Source: Paenibacillus sp. UNC451MF
Lineage (GTDB): Bacteria; Bacillota; Bacilli; Paenibacillales; NBRC-103111
Direction: 5' to 3'
Assembly: GCF_000686845.1 (NCBI RefSeq)
Contig: NZ_JMLS01000003.1
Span: 124,001 to 188,000 of the forward strand
DNA: 64,000 bases
The notes under the pieces were generated by a model. The model did no database searches. It was not told the origin of the DNA and saw only the letters and a list, made by a program, of their open reading frames with translations. Shown here in pieces: positions 18,099 to 35,664 of the stretch. The translations under genes and the position numbers were made by a program. Positions within the stretch are counted from its first letter, which is position 1. Each line of letters opens with the position of its first letter.

Positions 18099-19743
18099 AC
18101 CGAAATTAGGGATCCAAGGTCCTGTCGTTGCATGGCAGGATTCATGGGCAGGAGATGCTTCGGACCGCATCATGCGTACGGGAACGGGGAGTATATGTCC
18201 GTCACAGGACCCTAGACCTGAGCCAGAAGCGTTTATAAACATGCTGCGTGAGCTAGAAGCGGATTTTTATGTCCACCATGCGATTCCGCAAGGCGAAGGC
18301 TATTCCGAGCTTTTGCAAGACATGACCAAAGCGGGAATGGATATTTGTATAGGCAATGAATACGGCAACATTAATGGTCCTTGGGTCGAAGGCACGAACC
18401 GCTATGACATCCTGGACGAAGCCATTCTGGAGGCAGGCCGCTCGGGCCGCTGCATCGGATTGCTCTATGATGAACCGGAGCATTTACAGATAAATGCCGC
18501 ACAATATCGAAAGGACGGATGGTTTCCGCATTGGGGCAGCACTGACGGTTTAAGCTTACAAGAGTCGCGCCTTAAGGTAGAGCATTCGGTTAAAGACAGA
18601 GTCAAGCATGTAATGAACCTGATGGAGTGCTCCGGATTATCCGGTACATCGATGCCGCTTATTTCTGAGCATGTATTTCCGACAAGTTTTCATACATACG
18701 CCAGAGCGGGGATGGATATTTGCCCGAAGGTCATGAAAGAGTCATTCCAATCGCTTCAGCTTTCAACTGCTTTAGGAGCAGCCAAACAATATGGTAAGTC
18801 GATGTGGATTTGTGCTGATCTGTGGGGACCGGATACAGGAACGTGGTTCACACGTTTTCCAGGCTTTCCAGGTCATTCTCCGGAAGAGTTTGAGTCTGCT
18901 TTAAAAATGAGCTACTGGATGGGACCCTCTCATCTGTTTGTTGAAAATATCGATGTACTGCTGCGGCATACGTCCAACGGATTTAGAGCAACGGAATTCG
19001 GCGAAGTGTGGAAGCAATTCGTTAACCAATATATCCCGGAGCATCCTTTGATGTGGCATCATTCGCAAGTGGATGCGGATATTGCTGTAATTCATTCGGA
19101 TGACAGCAATTATGGGCAAAACGATCGGTTGTTCGGCAATCGAACACTCGACAGGCATAGCGTCTCTCGTAGTGAAAGTGTGTTCCATATTTGGCATTTG
19201 CTCAGTAGGGGCACGATGCCTGCACATGGAAGCTGCATGCACATACCGGGCTATGATTTTCCGCGGCATGAATTGAAGAAAGCTGTGCCACTGGAACAGT
19301 TTCCTTTGGAAAAAGGCTATACCGGCAGCGGGCGTCAACCAGTGCATCCCTTGTTTTACCCCACTTCTAATGTTCTTGTTTATGACGACCGAGTCACGCA
19401 AGAGCAATTAGGCGGGCCTAAGCTGACGTTGGTCGGGGGGTCTAGCTTATCCGATGAAACGCTAAAGGCGGTTGCCAAGAGAGCCGAGGACGGTGGTGTA
19501 GTCGTTATTGCCGAGTGGCTTATTCCTGAGAATAGTCCGGCAGCATTCAGAAAGAGCGGCGCAATGGGCTTCGGGCAGTGGATTGTTACGAACGATTTTT
19601 TGGAAGGCAAGGTACGAGAGATTGTAGAACCTTTCTTGGGAGAAGCTCACTGTTGGATGCAGCGTTTCGGATCGTCTGAAGTAAGAATGTATCCTGGGAA
19701 TAGCGATGGGACTACACTAGATTTCGATATACGAGTTCGATAA
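18088..19743 (+). CDS. Unrecognised 551-aa protein, probable TIM barrel plus GATase-like domain
   Basis: I do not recognise a named family. The N-terminal ~330 residues alternate hydrophobic strands and helices like a TIM barrel (GIQGPVVAWQDSWAGD, FYVHHAIPQGEG, CIGLLYDEPEH, SMWICADLWGPDTG, HLFVENIDVLLRH). The part after about 345 (DIAVIHSDDSNYGQND, LTLVGGSSLSDETLKAVAKR, GGVVVIAEWL) resembles the Rossmann-like domain that follows the barrel in GH42-type enzymes. No signal peptide. The ATG at 18088 is preferred because it overlaps the preceding stop codon by 11 nt, giving coupling; an in-frame ATG at 18055 lies deeper in that gene without a binding site. A glycosidase-like role is inference only. 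Confidence 0.6.
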   Translation: MAHKPKLGIQGPVVAWQDSWAGDASDRIMRTGTGSICPSQDPRPEPEAFINMLRELEADFYVHHAIPQGEGYSELLQDMTKAGMDICIGNEYGNINGPWVEGTNRYDILDEAILEAGRSGRCIGLLYDEPEHLQINAAQYRKDGWFPHWGSTDGLSLQESRLKVEHSVKDRVKHVMNLMECSGLSGTSMPLISEHVFPTSFHTYARAGMDICPKVMKESFQSLQLSTALGAAKQYGKSMWICADLWGPDTGTWFTRFPGFPGHSPEEFESALKMSYWMGPSHLFVENIDVLLRHTSNGFRATEFGEVWKQFVNQYIPEHPLMWHHSQVDADIAVIHSDDSNYGQNDRLFGNRTLDRHSVSRSESVFHIWHLLSRGTMPAHGSCMHIPGYDFPRHELKKAVPLEQFPLEKGYTGSGRQPVHPLFYPTSNVLVYDDRVTQEQLGGPKLTLVGGSSLSDETLKAVAKRAEDGGVVVIAEWLIPENSPAAFRKSGAMGFGQWIVTNDFLEGKVREIVEPFLGEAHCWMQRFGSSEVRMYPGNSDGTTLDFDIRVR

Positions 19744-19747
19744 AAAG

Positions 19748-19915
19748 ATGCTTACGAAGTCAGTTTTGCTAAAGCAAAACTCTGAGAGAATGCTTACGAA
19801 GTTAGTTTTGCTAAAGCAAAACTCTAAGAGAATGCTTACGAAGTTAGTTTTGCTAAAGCAAAACTCTAAGAGAATGCTTACGAAGTTAGTTTTGCTAAAG
19901 CAAAACTCTAAGGAG
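19748..19915. repeat. Four tandem 42-bp repeats, each with a perfect hairpin
   Basis: Units run 19748-19789, 19790-19831, 19832-19873 and 19874-19915. Units 2 and 3 are identical, unit 1 differs at two bases and unit 4 diverges only where it merges into the Shine-Dalgarno of the next gene. Each contains AGTTTTGC-TAAA-GCAAAACT, an 8-bp stem with a 4-nt loop. Because 42 is a multiple of three, the array can be read as 14-residue repeats starting MLTK, but a well-placed start downstream makes that reading unlikely. Confidence 0.9.
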
Positions 19916-19924
19916 GAAAGTCAT

Positions 19925-22900
19925 TTGGAGCAGACAAAACATCTGGATCCGTTTGCGGAAATCGCTTTTCGCGAACATCCCGGTAATAAAGACGAATTGC
20001 GAGAAATTCCTCCTATTGCATATGAGAAAACCTATTTTGTTCAGGGCTCGGATACAGCTAAGGAAATATCCGTTTTGTCTTATGAAACCCTCGTTTCTGT
20101 ATTTCAACATGAGCTGCAGCTGCTTCGAATGAAATATCGGCCTTATATGCGAAATTTGGCCCCGCCGGCTAGAGTGAATCGGAACCTGAAGCCATGCAGT
20201 GAATTTCAGTTTCGATATCAAACGGCGGAAGATGCGGACTTCTCTCAAGTGCTGGAAGGTCTCGGGGAATGGGAGACGGTTACTGTACCTGATTTTCGCG
20301 GACCAACAGGGGAGAATGGCAAATGGACGGGTTTTTACCGTAATGAATTTACTTATTCTCCGGTCCCTAACGGGAAAAGAGTTTATCTCGTGTTCAAAGG
20401 GGTAGATTACAAGGCGACAGTATATCTCAATCGCAAATGCATCGGCAGTCATGAGGGATTCTTCGCTCCGTTTGAGTTTGATGTAACCGATGCTTTGCAG
20501 GAAAATAACATTCTTGTGGTTGAGGTACATAATGACTATCCCATGATGGGGGTAGGCGGCACGAAGCTCGACGGTGACAAAATGTATGCAGCAACAGGCC
20601 CAGGCTGGGATGATCCATACGGCGGTTGGAATCATTGCCCTCCAGGCGCAGGCATTTATAATGCGGTGTACTTGGAGCAGCGCAATGAGTTATTTATTCA
20701 AGATATTTTTGTGAGGCCGAACATTGATGAAGCGTACGTCGAAGTATGGATCGATGCCATTAACACGACGAATCAGCTTATGGAAAATTTCGAACTCCAG
20801 CTTGAACTGATTCCGAAAAATTTTGCCGGGCAAGGGGTCGGACCAATCTCTTTTCAAGTGGCGTATGCGGGTCCTGGAGTGAATTATTTCCGGTATAAGG
20901 TGGATTTTCCTTCATTCCGATTATGGGAACCGGATACTCCCTTTATTTACATAGCGCGTGTTGAAGTGAAAAATGGTTCCGAGTGTGTGGATAGCAGGGA
21001 CCGCGCATTTGGGATGCGGAAGTTTCATATGGATGAGCAGGAAGCGCCCAAAGGAACGCTGTATCTGAATAATCAACCGATTGTACTGCGTGGTGCCAAT
21101 GAAATGGGACACTTGCAGCAATGCGTAATGCAAAATAATTATGAGCAGCTGGTTGATGATATTCTGATTGCCAAAGCCGCTCATATGAACTTTTACCGCA
21201 TTACGCAGCGGCCGGTTCAGGAAGAAATATACGATTATTTCGATATGCTTGGAATGATGCATCAATGTGATTTGCCTACATTCGGCTTTATCCGCCGCAA
21301 TCAATTTGTTGAGGGAGTACGGCAGGCTGCCGAAATGGAGCGACTGATTCGCAGTCATCCGTCATCGGTTATGGTCTCCTTGATAAACGAGCCTTCGCGG
21401 ACGGAAAAAAGGCGAAAAGGACATCGTCATTTGCACAGGAACGAATTGGAAGCCTTTTTCGTTGCTGCTAGGCAGGCGATATATGTGGAAAATCCGGATC
21501 GTGTAGTTAAAAATGCCGATGGGGATTATAACCCTCCTACCCGTGAAGGTTTGCCTGATTTTCATTGCTATACGATGTGGTATACGAACAATGGCATTGC
21601 ACTTGGAAAGCTGCATAAAGGATTCCTGCCTCCGATTCGGGAGGGGTGGAAAGCAGGCTGTGGTGAGTACGGCACAGAAGGGTTGGACAATGCCCAACTG
21701 ATGATGAGCCGTTATCCGAAAGAATGGGTACCCCAGAATGCTGATGATCGATGGATGCCCAGTAAAATCAAAGGGGCACAAACCTTCAATATGCACGGTG
21801 ATTGGTATGCGGAGCAGCAAACCATGCAGGATTGGATAAAGGCAAGTCAGGCGCATCAAAGCTTAGCAACGAAGCTGATGACGGATGCTTGGCGTAGAAG
21901 GACAGACCTGGTCGTATCTACGGCCATCCATTTGCTGATCGATGCTTGGCCTGCTGGGTGGATGAAAGCACTGGTTGGTGCCGATCGGATTCCGAAGCCA
22001 GCTTACTTTACCTATAAGCAGTGTCTTGAACCGATACGAATCCATTTGCGGTGCGATAGATGGAAGGTATACGAAGGGGAAACGATGGAAATTGAGGCGT
22101 GGCTGTTGAATGATACAGCAAAGTCATACGAAAACTGTCGTATCATAGCAACGTTGAGGGATGATAAGAAGGATTACGGAAGCTACGAAATGAGTGGCCG
22201 CGTGCAACAGACTTCATCCCGGTATGCGGGTACTGTCCGATTCTCCGTACCTTCAGTAGAAGATCGGCAAATCTTGTATTTGGATGCCTGCCTCTTGGAT
22301 GATCAAGGAAGCGTCCTTAACTCGGAAAGATTTGCTTTTGAGGCATTTGCTAAGAGGAAGCGTTTCCCTAAGCAGGTTAAGAGCTTTAAGACTGCATTTA
22401 TGGATGCTGAATCCGAGCTTTTATGTTCGCTTTTGGAGATCGATGCGAAGTCTTATGATAGATTCGAGGAAAATGCGGATTCCATAGTCGTTGCAAACAG
22501 GGAAGCGTTTGTACGCAACCGAACCTCCATTTTGGATAATGTGAAACACGGGGCCACAGCGATGTTCATTCTTGGACGGCCGGTATCCGGTTCCGATAGT
22601 CCTGTATGGGATTTTGATGGTACGGAGGTTAAGACTGCGAAATTAAAGGAGACGTACACTCTGGCGACACAAGCTGAAGAGCCTTGCTTGCAATTAACGA
22701 AACCGGACGATTTCTCGTATTTCTATCATTTGAAAAATGACAGAATTGACTTTATTGCGAATTGTCATCTAATTGGTGAAGGGTTGGAACCTCTGGTGTT
22801 CGCTTATCACCCGCAGGGTGACCCGACGGGGAAAGGAAAGCTGCCGGTTGTAGGAGTGAAGACGTTAGGCAAAGGTCAAATCTACTTCGTCTGCCTCCCT

Positions 22901-22986
22901 TTATCTGGGAGAGTAGGATTCAATCCGACACTGGATCGTTTCTTAATCTCGATTTTGACAGGGGCAGAAAGAGAAGGAGTGGGCGT

Positions 22987-22990
<4 letters not shown>
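19925..22990 (+). CDS. GH2-like glycosidase with sugar-binding jelly-roll domain
   Basis: 1021 residues. The N-terminal jelly roll (RVYLVFKGVDYKATVYLNRK, GSHEGFFAPFEFDVTDAL), Ig-like domain, and TIM barrel (LYLNNQPIVLRGANEMGHL) follow the GH2 order. The acid/base is probably Glu about 489 (SLINEPSR) and the nucleophile Glu about 581 (GCGEYGTEG). A long C-terminal beta-rich region after about 690 is beyond the minimal GH2 core. The start is the TTG at 19925 because AAGGAGG sits 8 nt upstream; an in-frame ATG at 19748 would only add the tandem-repeat translation. No signal peptide from this start, so it is cytoplasmic. Substrate could be a beta-galactoside, glucuronide or arabinoside. Confidence 0.8.
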
Positions 22991-30312
<7,322 letters not shown>

Positions 30313-30363
30313 GATGGCTGCTGCCGTCTGATGTGCAGTTCTTGCAAAAGGAGGATAAATCCG

Positions 30364-33300
30364 ATGAACGCACGAGAACAGCTGCTCAAACAATTCGATC
30401 AACCGTCCGTCGAGCATAGATCGATTCCTTTCTGGGCATGGAACGATGAGTTGGATTCGGAAGAACTTGCTCGTCAAGTGAACCAAATGAAGGAACAAGG
30501 AATGGGTGGTTTTTTCATCCATTCTCGCGACGGTTTGGAAACGGAGTACATGGGTCGTGAATGGTTGGATTGCGTACGCCGAACCGTAGATACGGCTGCC
30601 GAACTGGGCATGCAGGTTTGGCTTTATGATGAAGACCGTTGGCCATCCGGTTTCGCCGGAGGGTTGGTCCAGGCGAGCGGCGGTGACGCCTCTCGAGCAA
30701 AAGGCCTTACGATGGAAGTAGTGCGGGGCGTCATCCCGGCTGAAAAGTATGCCGATGCAGTAGCTCTTTTCACGGCGGTCATCGACGAAAGAAATTTGCT
30801 CCGTTGCAAGAAACTGCAGTTGGATGAGCGGTATGAGCTGAAAGAAGATGAAGTGCTGCTTGTGTTTCGAGTAGAAATTTCTGAGCGTAGTGAGTGGTTC
30901 AACAACGAAGCTCCGCCAGATAACCTGAACCCAGAAACGGTTCGTACTTTCCTCGATATAACCTACGAAGCTTACAAGCGGGAGGTTGGGGATCAGTTTG
31001 GAAGAACGATCCGTGGAGTATTCACTGACGAGCCGAGCGTGCATGACCGCCATTGCAGATTTACGGAAGGACGGGGTTGGCTGCCGTGGAGCTGGTCGTT
31101 CCCGGAGTTTTTTCAAGAAAGACGTGGATATGACCTGATGCCTCTCATTCCGTACATGTACTTCAATGGGGAATATTCCTCTCAAGCACGTCATGATTAT
31201 TGGAGAACGCTTACCGAGAGGTTCAGCGAATCGTACTCCAAGCAGCTTGGGGAGTGGTGTGAGAACAACGGCATTGCCTTTACGGGTCATTATTTATGGG
31301 AAAATAATATGGGTACCGCCACTAGGGTTTGCGGAGCGGTCATGCCGAATTACCGTTTTCAGCAGGTACCGGGAATTGATATGCTCAACGAGCAAATAAA
31401 CGAGTATATCACCGTTAAACAATGTACTAGTGTAGCCAATCAATACGGACGCAAGCACGTCCTCACGGAAACTTACGGTTGTACGGGCTGGGGCTTCACT
31501 TTTGAAGGACAAAAATGGATTGGTGATTTTCAATACGTGCTTGGGGTTAACGTTCGGTCACAGCATTTGGCACTCTATTCGATTAAGGGGTGCAGGAAAC
31601 GTGATTACCCACCGGTATTTAATTACAATACAAGCTGGTGGAAATATAATCATGTGGTGGAAGATTATTTTGCCCGATTGTCAGCGGTTTTGACAGAAGG
31701 CAGACCTTTAAGAGACGTTTTGGTGCTTCATCCTTCATCGACCGCATGGAGTATGGTTGGAACGGGGCCTTACGGGTTTCCTGCAAGGGGCAAGGACAAG
31801 GACGTTTCCGCGACAAACCATTTCGGACACGAGTTCAACGATTTCCTGGGTGGACTGCTAAAGGCGCACTACGATTTCGATCTCGGCGATGAAACGATTA
31901 TGGCGGAAACCGGAGAGGTTCGGGGGAACCAACTTGCGGTTTATTTAGCAAAATACCGTATTGTGGTTATTCCGCCTATCCTGACTATGCTGGAGAGTAC
32001 GCTAAAATTGTTACTGGATTTCCTAAATAATGGAGGAAAGATCGTTGCTGCAGGAGCTTGTCCTACAATGATCGAAGGCCGTAAGGCGGAAAGCAAGCTG
32101 TCTCAGCTCTACTGTCACGAAAACATGAGCGTCGTTCAGGATATCCAAGAAACGGTGAAAACGCTGGAAAGCATGATTCCTAGACGGGTAAGCATAACCA
32201 ACGACCGATCGGAAGAAGCGCACCAGATGCTCTATATGCTACGTGAAACGTTCTCCGGGGACTGCCGCATCTTGTTTATCGTGAATAATGATCGTGAGGA
32301 ACCGCAGCGAGTGAACATCACATTAGAGGGGAATGTCTCTATAGAAGAGTGGTGTGCACTTACAGGTCAAAAGAAGGCTATTGAAATAACTAGTTTTATC
32401 GAAGGCAATGTGAGGTTCGAAGCGGAGTTCGGACCGGCAGATTCAAAGCTGTATGTATGCACCTGGAACGAGACCTCTTCTGATGAAGAGATTAACGAAG
32501 CTATCCAAGATCAAGTGGAGCAAAGTGTGGAGACGATAGTGGAGCTTGGACCTTCAAGCAGGTTTACACGCTCCATGCCAAACGTATTGACTCTGGATAT
32601 GTGTTCTTATCGATATGGAGATAGTGGATGGTCGGAAGTAAAGGATGTATGGAAAGCTCAAAGAGCCATTCGGGAAGCGTTGGGGATGAAGCAGGTATAC
32701 GGGAATGGCATTGAACAAAGATACAAATGGATCCACAATTCCCATCCTGGGAACGGAGTGCTGACTGATTTCAAATTCTCGTTCTATGTCTCCGAGCTGC
32801 CTGTGAAAGAAGTTTTTCTAGTTGTGGAATCTGCCGAGTATTACGAAATTCAGCTTAACGGAATACCGGTGCATGAGCCTCCTAATGGATGGTTTCTCGA
32901 CCGCTCTTTTGACAAGGTTCTTCTTCAAGGCATAAGGAAAGGGAGTAATGAGATCATTTTGACCTGTAAGTATCATCAGCGAATGGAGGTCGAGGATATC
33001 TATTTGATCGGCGATTTCGCCGTCGACATGGAGCGCAAAATTACAACCGAGCCGGAAATGCTGGGATTTGGAGACTGGTGCAGTCAAGGCTACTATCATT
33101 ACTGCGGCAGCATGATCTATCATTTTGATGTGTCCATAGAGAAGGATAAGCTGACTTGGCAGACGTTCCTGGAGCTAGGTGAGTATTCCGCAATTACAGT
33201 GGAAGTACGGGTCAATGGTCAAACTGCAGGTCATGTGCCATGGAAAGCCGCTAATCTTGTTGACCTGACGCAGCTGCTTCACGCGGGGATGAACCAGCTA

Positions 33301-33486
33301 GATATTGAGGTGATGAGCAGCCCACGCAATATGCTAGGTCCATTCCATCTAGCTTCAGGGGAACCTTCCACTACCAGTTGGGCCTCATTCCGCAGGGAAG
33401 GCAGCGATTATACTTCAGATTATAAAGTTCGGCCGTATGGTTTGTTCGGACAAATCAAACTGCATCGAAAGGTGAATGCAAATTGA
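30364..33486 (+). CDS. GH106-like glycosyl hydrolase (putative alpha-L-rhamnosidase)
   Basis: 1040 residues. The N-terminus reads SIPFWAWNDELDSEELARQV then GGFFIHSRDGL and MQVWLYDEDRWPSGFAGG, the signature of the large glycosyl-hydrolase group annotated as GH106 or GH106-like. A TIM barrel (about 20-420), a Rossmann-like middle (about 430-590) and C-terminal galactose-binding-like beta-sandwiches (after about 740, ending VRPYGLFGQIKL) are apparent. GH106 members are inverting alpha-L-rhamnosidases of rhamnogalacturonan breakdown, but the wider group has other uses. The ATG at 30364 has AAAAGGAGG about 8 nt upstream. No signal peptide. Confidence 0.75.
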   Translation: MNAREQLLKQFDQPSVEHRSIPFWAWNDELDSEELARQVNQMKEQGMGGFFIHSRDGLETEYMGREWLDCVRRTVDTAAELGMQVWLYDEDRWPSGFAGGLVQASGGDASRAKGLTMEVVRGVIPAEKYADAVALFTAVIDERNLLRCKKLQLDERYELKEDEVLLVFRVEISERSEWFNNEAPPDNLNPETVRTFLDITYEAYKREVGDQFGRTIRGVFTDEPSVHDRHCRFTEGRGWLPWSWSFPEFFQERRGYDLMPLIPYMYFNGEYSSQARHDYWRTLTERFSESYSKQLGEWCENNGIAFTGHYLWENNMGTATRVCGAVMPNYRFQQVPGIDMLNEQINEYITVKQCTSVANQYGRKHVLTETYGCTGWGFTFEGQKWIGDFQYVLGVNVRSQHLALYSIKGCRKRDYPPVFNYNTSWWKYNHVVEDYFARLSAVLTEGRPLRDVLVLHPSSTAWSMVGTGPYGFPARGKDKDVSATNHFGHEFNDFLGGLLKAHYDFDLGDETIMAETGEVRGNQLAVYLAKYRIVVIPPILTMLESTLKLLLDFLNNGGKIVAAGACPTMIEGRKAESKLSQLYCHENMSVVQDIQETVKTLESMIPRRVSITNDRSEEAHQMLYMLRETFSGDCRILFIVNNDREEPQRVNITLEGNVSIEEWCALTGQKKAIEITSFIEGNVRFEAEFGPADSKLYVCTWNETSSDEEINEAIQDQVEQSVETIVELGPSSRFTRSMPNVLTLDMCSYRYGDSGWSEVKDVWKAQRAIREALGMKQVYGNGIEQRYKWIHNSHPGNGVLTDFKFSFYVSELPVKEVFLVVESAEYYEIQLNGIPVHEPPNGWFLDRSFDKVLLQGIRKGSNEIILTCKYHQRMEVEDIYLIGDFAVDMERKITTEPEMLGFGDWCSQGYYHYCGSMIYHFDVSIEKDKLTWQTFLELGEYSAITVEVRVNGQTAGHVPWKAANLVDLTQLLHAGMNQLDIEVMSSPRNMLGPFHLASGEPSTTSWASFRREGSDYTSDYKVRPYGLFGQIKLHRKVNAN

Positions 33487-33531
33487 AAACGTTTATCCTA
33501 AGAATGAAGAGACGGAATTGGAGGTTTGAGC

Positions 33532-35664
33532 ATGAAAGTGGGATGCAATAGGTGGAGGCTGCTTCTGTCCTTGATCATCTTATGTACTGCGCTGCTGCCT
33601 GCGACAGCGGAAGCGGCAGTGAAATATTCCACCTTTACCAAGGATAATAATCAAAATCTCATATGGCTTCAACCGGCATACTATCCTATCGGGGTGATCG
33701 GACAGGATCTGTATGTAACCGATCCTAATAATGCAGAAGTGAAGACCAAATCGTCAATGCAAACACCTAAGGATATTTTTATCGATAACAAGAATGAGAT
33801 TTACATCGCGGATACAGGCAACAACCGGATCGTTCATATGAATGAGAAGGGACAACTGATTCGTTATCTTACAGTACCGGAAAGCCCACTTGTGAAGCCT
33901 GAAGGCGTATTTGTAACTATGGACGGAGATATCTACATTGCGGATACGGGAAATAAAAGAGTGGTTGAGCTGGACTCTAATGGAAAACTGAAAAAAGAAT
34001 TTAAACGACCGGATTCGCGCTTCATTCCGGATACATTCGTATTTGATCCCTCTAAAGTGATGGTTGACGAACGGGGGTTTCTCTACATAGCGGTACATGG
34101 TGGTTATGAAGGATTGGTGCTGCTCGATCCTATGGGTAAGTTTCAGGGATTTTTCGGTGCGAATAAAACAGCCCTCTCGGCATTGGACGCTATGAAGCGT
34201 TGGTTGTACACAAAGGAAATGTATGCCAACGAAGTAGCCAAAAAGCCGGAGACGATCAACAGCGTCGCAACAGATAAAAACGGCTATATTTATACGGTGA
34301 CCGGCGGGACGGCAAAGAGCGACCAATTAAAGAAATTAAACATTAAAGGGGAGAATTTGCTGCGCAGCTCCCAGAAAGCATTTGGAGAATACCGGTCCAT
34401 CGATGCAGCAGCGTCCCCTTCTGCCAAAGGCTTTGTCAATACGCCGCAGCTGAACGATGTGGCCGTAGACCAGGTTGGCAACATGATCGTAGTCGATCAG
34501 CAGTTTAAATATATAAGCCACTATGATGCTTCCGGTAATCTGCTCTACTTCTGGGGAGGCCCTTCAGCGGTCGGTTCCTCTCAAGTAGGTCTTTTGAAAA
34601 GTCCAGTGGCATTAGACGTGAATTCAAGAAATGAACTGTTCGTTCTCGATGATCAAGAAAATATCGTTCAAGTGTTTCGTTTATCCGAATTTGGACAAAA
34701 GGTCAACCAAGCCAATCAGCAAACGCTTGCAGGCTATTATGAAGCCAGTGAAAAACCTTGGCAGGATGTGCTTCGCATGAATGCCCAGTTTACTCCGGCC
34801 ATATTAGGACTGGCTAAAGCCGCTTATAAAAAGGAACGGTTCGAAGAGGCAAAAAACTTGTTCAAGGAAGCAGGAGATCACGAAGGTTACTCGGAAGCAT
34901 TTTGGCAAATCCGAATGAAATTTTTCCAAAAGTATTTTTCCTGGATAGCCAGTATCGTTTTCTTCGGAGCTATTTTGTTTGTCATTATCGATAAATGGAC
35001 GGCCAAAAGCAAGCTTCGCAATAAGCTGCGCGGCAGACGCAGATCGCAAAACCACTTCATTCAGAATCTGAAGCATGCGATATATATTCTGAAGCATCCT
35101 GTCGATGGATTTACGGCTGTTCGCTATGAGGGCAAAGGCAGCTATGTAACTGCCATTCTCATCATGCTGGGCGTATATTTAGCCTTGGTATTCAAGGAAT
35201 ACTTTACGAGTTTCTCATTTAATATGGCAACACGGGTTGATGTCTACTCGATATTCACTCAGTTTTTTATTGTATGGATTACATGGATTATTGCGAATTA
35301 TCTCGTCAGTTCCATCTACAGGGGTGAGGGACGCTTCAGGGATATCTTTATCGGCAGTGCTTACGCGCTGTTCCCATACATTATTGTGGGAATTCCGTTA
35401 GCTATCCTCTCGAATGTGATGACGTTATCCGAATCGTCCATTTATAATTTTATAGCTGATGGAATCGTAGTATGGATCGGCCTGTTGATGTTTTGGAAAA
35501 TTCAGTGGGTACACAACTATAGTGTCGGCGAGTGTGTTCTCAATATTTTTCTAACCTTCTGTACAATGATCGTTATAGGAGTATTAATTTTTATTACAAC
35601 TGGTTTGACGAATGATTTGGCTTCATTAATTTATGAAATGGTTCAGGAGGTGCTATTGAGATGA
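33532..35664 (+). CDS. Secreted NHL-repeat / TPR / YIP1 membrane protein
   Basis: 710 residues. A signal peptide (about 1-30, ending ATAEAAV) precedes a six-blade-like NHL propeller with repeated YIADTGNNRIV and YIADTGNKRVV motifs (about 80-400). A short TPR-like pair (ILGLAKAAYKKERFEEAKNLF) and a transmembrane helix at about 465-487 follow. Then comes a basic cytoplasmic linker and a YIP1-like bundle of about five helices (about 530-705). The propeller would face the wall with the YIP1 part in the membrane. The ATG at 33532 has GGAGG 7 nt upstream. It is coupled by ATGA overlap to the DUF5696 gene and thence to the permeases, so it is probably an accessory part of that importer. The role is unknown. 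Confidence 0.75.
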   Translation: MKVGCNRWRLLLSLIILCTALLPATAEAAVKYSTFTKDNNQNLIWLQPAYYPIGVIGQDLYVTDPNNAEVKTKSSMQTPKDIFIDNKNEIYIADTGNNRIVHMNEKGQLIRYLTVPESPLVKPEGVFVTMDGDIYIADTGNKRVVELDSNGKLKKEFKRPDSRFIPDTFVFDPSKVMVDERGFLYIAVHGGYEGLVLLDPMGKFQGFFGANKTALSALDAMKRWLYTKEMYANEVAKKPETINSVATDKNGYIYTVTGGTAKSDQLKKLNIKGENLLRSSQKAFGEYRSIDAAASPSAKGFVNTPQLNDVAVDQVGNMIVVDQQFKYISHYDASGNLLYFWGGPSAVGSSQVGLLKSPVALDVNSRNELFVLDDQENIVQVFRLSEFGQKVNQANQQTLAGYYEASEKPWQDVLRMNAQFTPAILGLAKAAYKKERFEEAKNLFKEAGDHEGYSEAFWQIRMKFFQKYFSWIASIVFFGAILFVIIDKWTAKSKLRNKLRGRRRSQNHFIQNLKHAIYILKHPVDGFTAVRYEGKGSYVTAILIMLGVYLALVFKEYFTSFSFNMATRVDVYSIFTQFFIVWITWIIANYLVSSIYRGEGRFRDIFIGSAYALFPYIIVGIPLAILSNVMTLSESSIYNFIADGIVVWIGLLMFWKIQWVHNYSVGECVLNIFLTFCTMIVIGVLIFITTGLTNDLASLIYEMVQEVLLR

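Noticed and set aside
19748-19915. CRISPR array
   Set aside because: The repeats are directly adjacent without unique spacers, and no cas genes are present.
19748-19924. N-terminal extension of the GH2 protein (repeats of MLTKLVLLKQNSKR)
   Set aside because: It is only the translation of the 42-bp tandem repeats; AAGGAGG followed 8 nt later by TTG at 19925 gives a better start.
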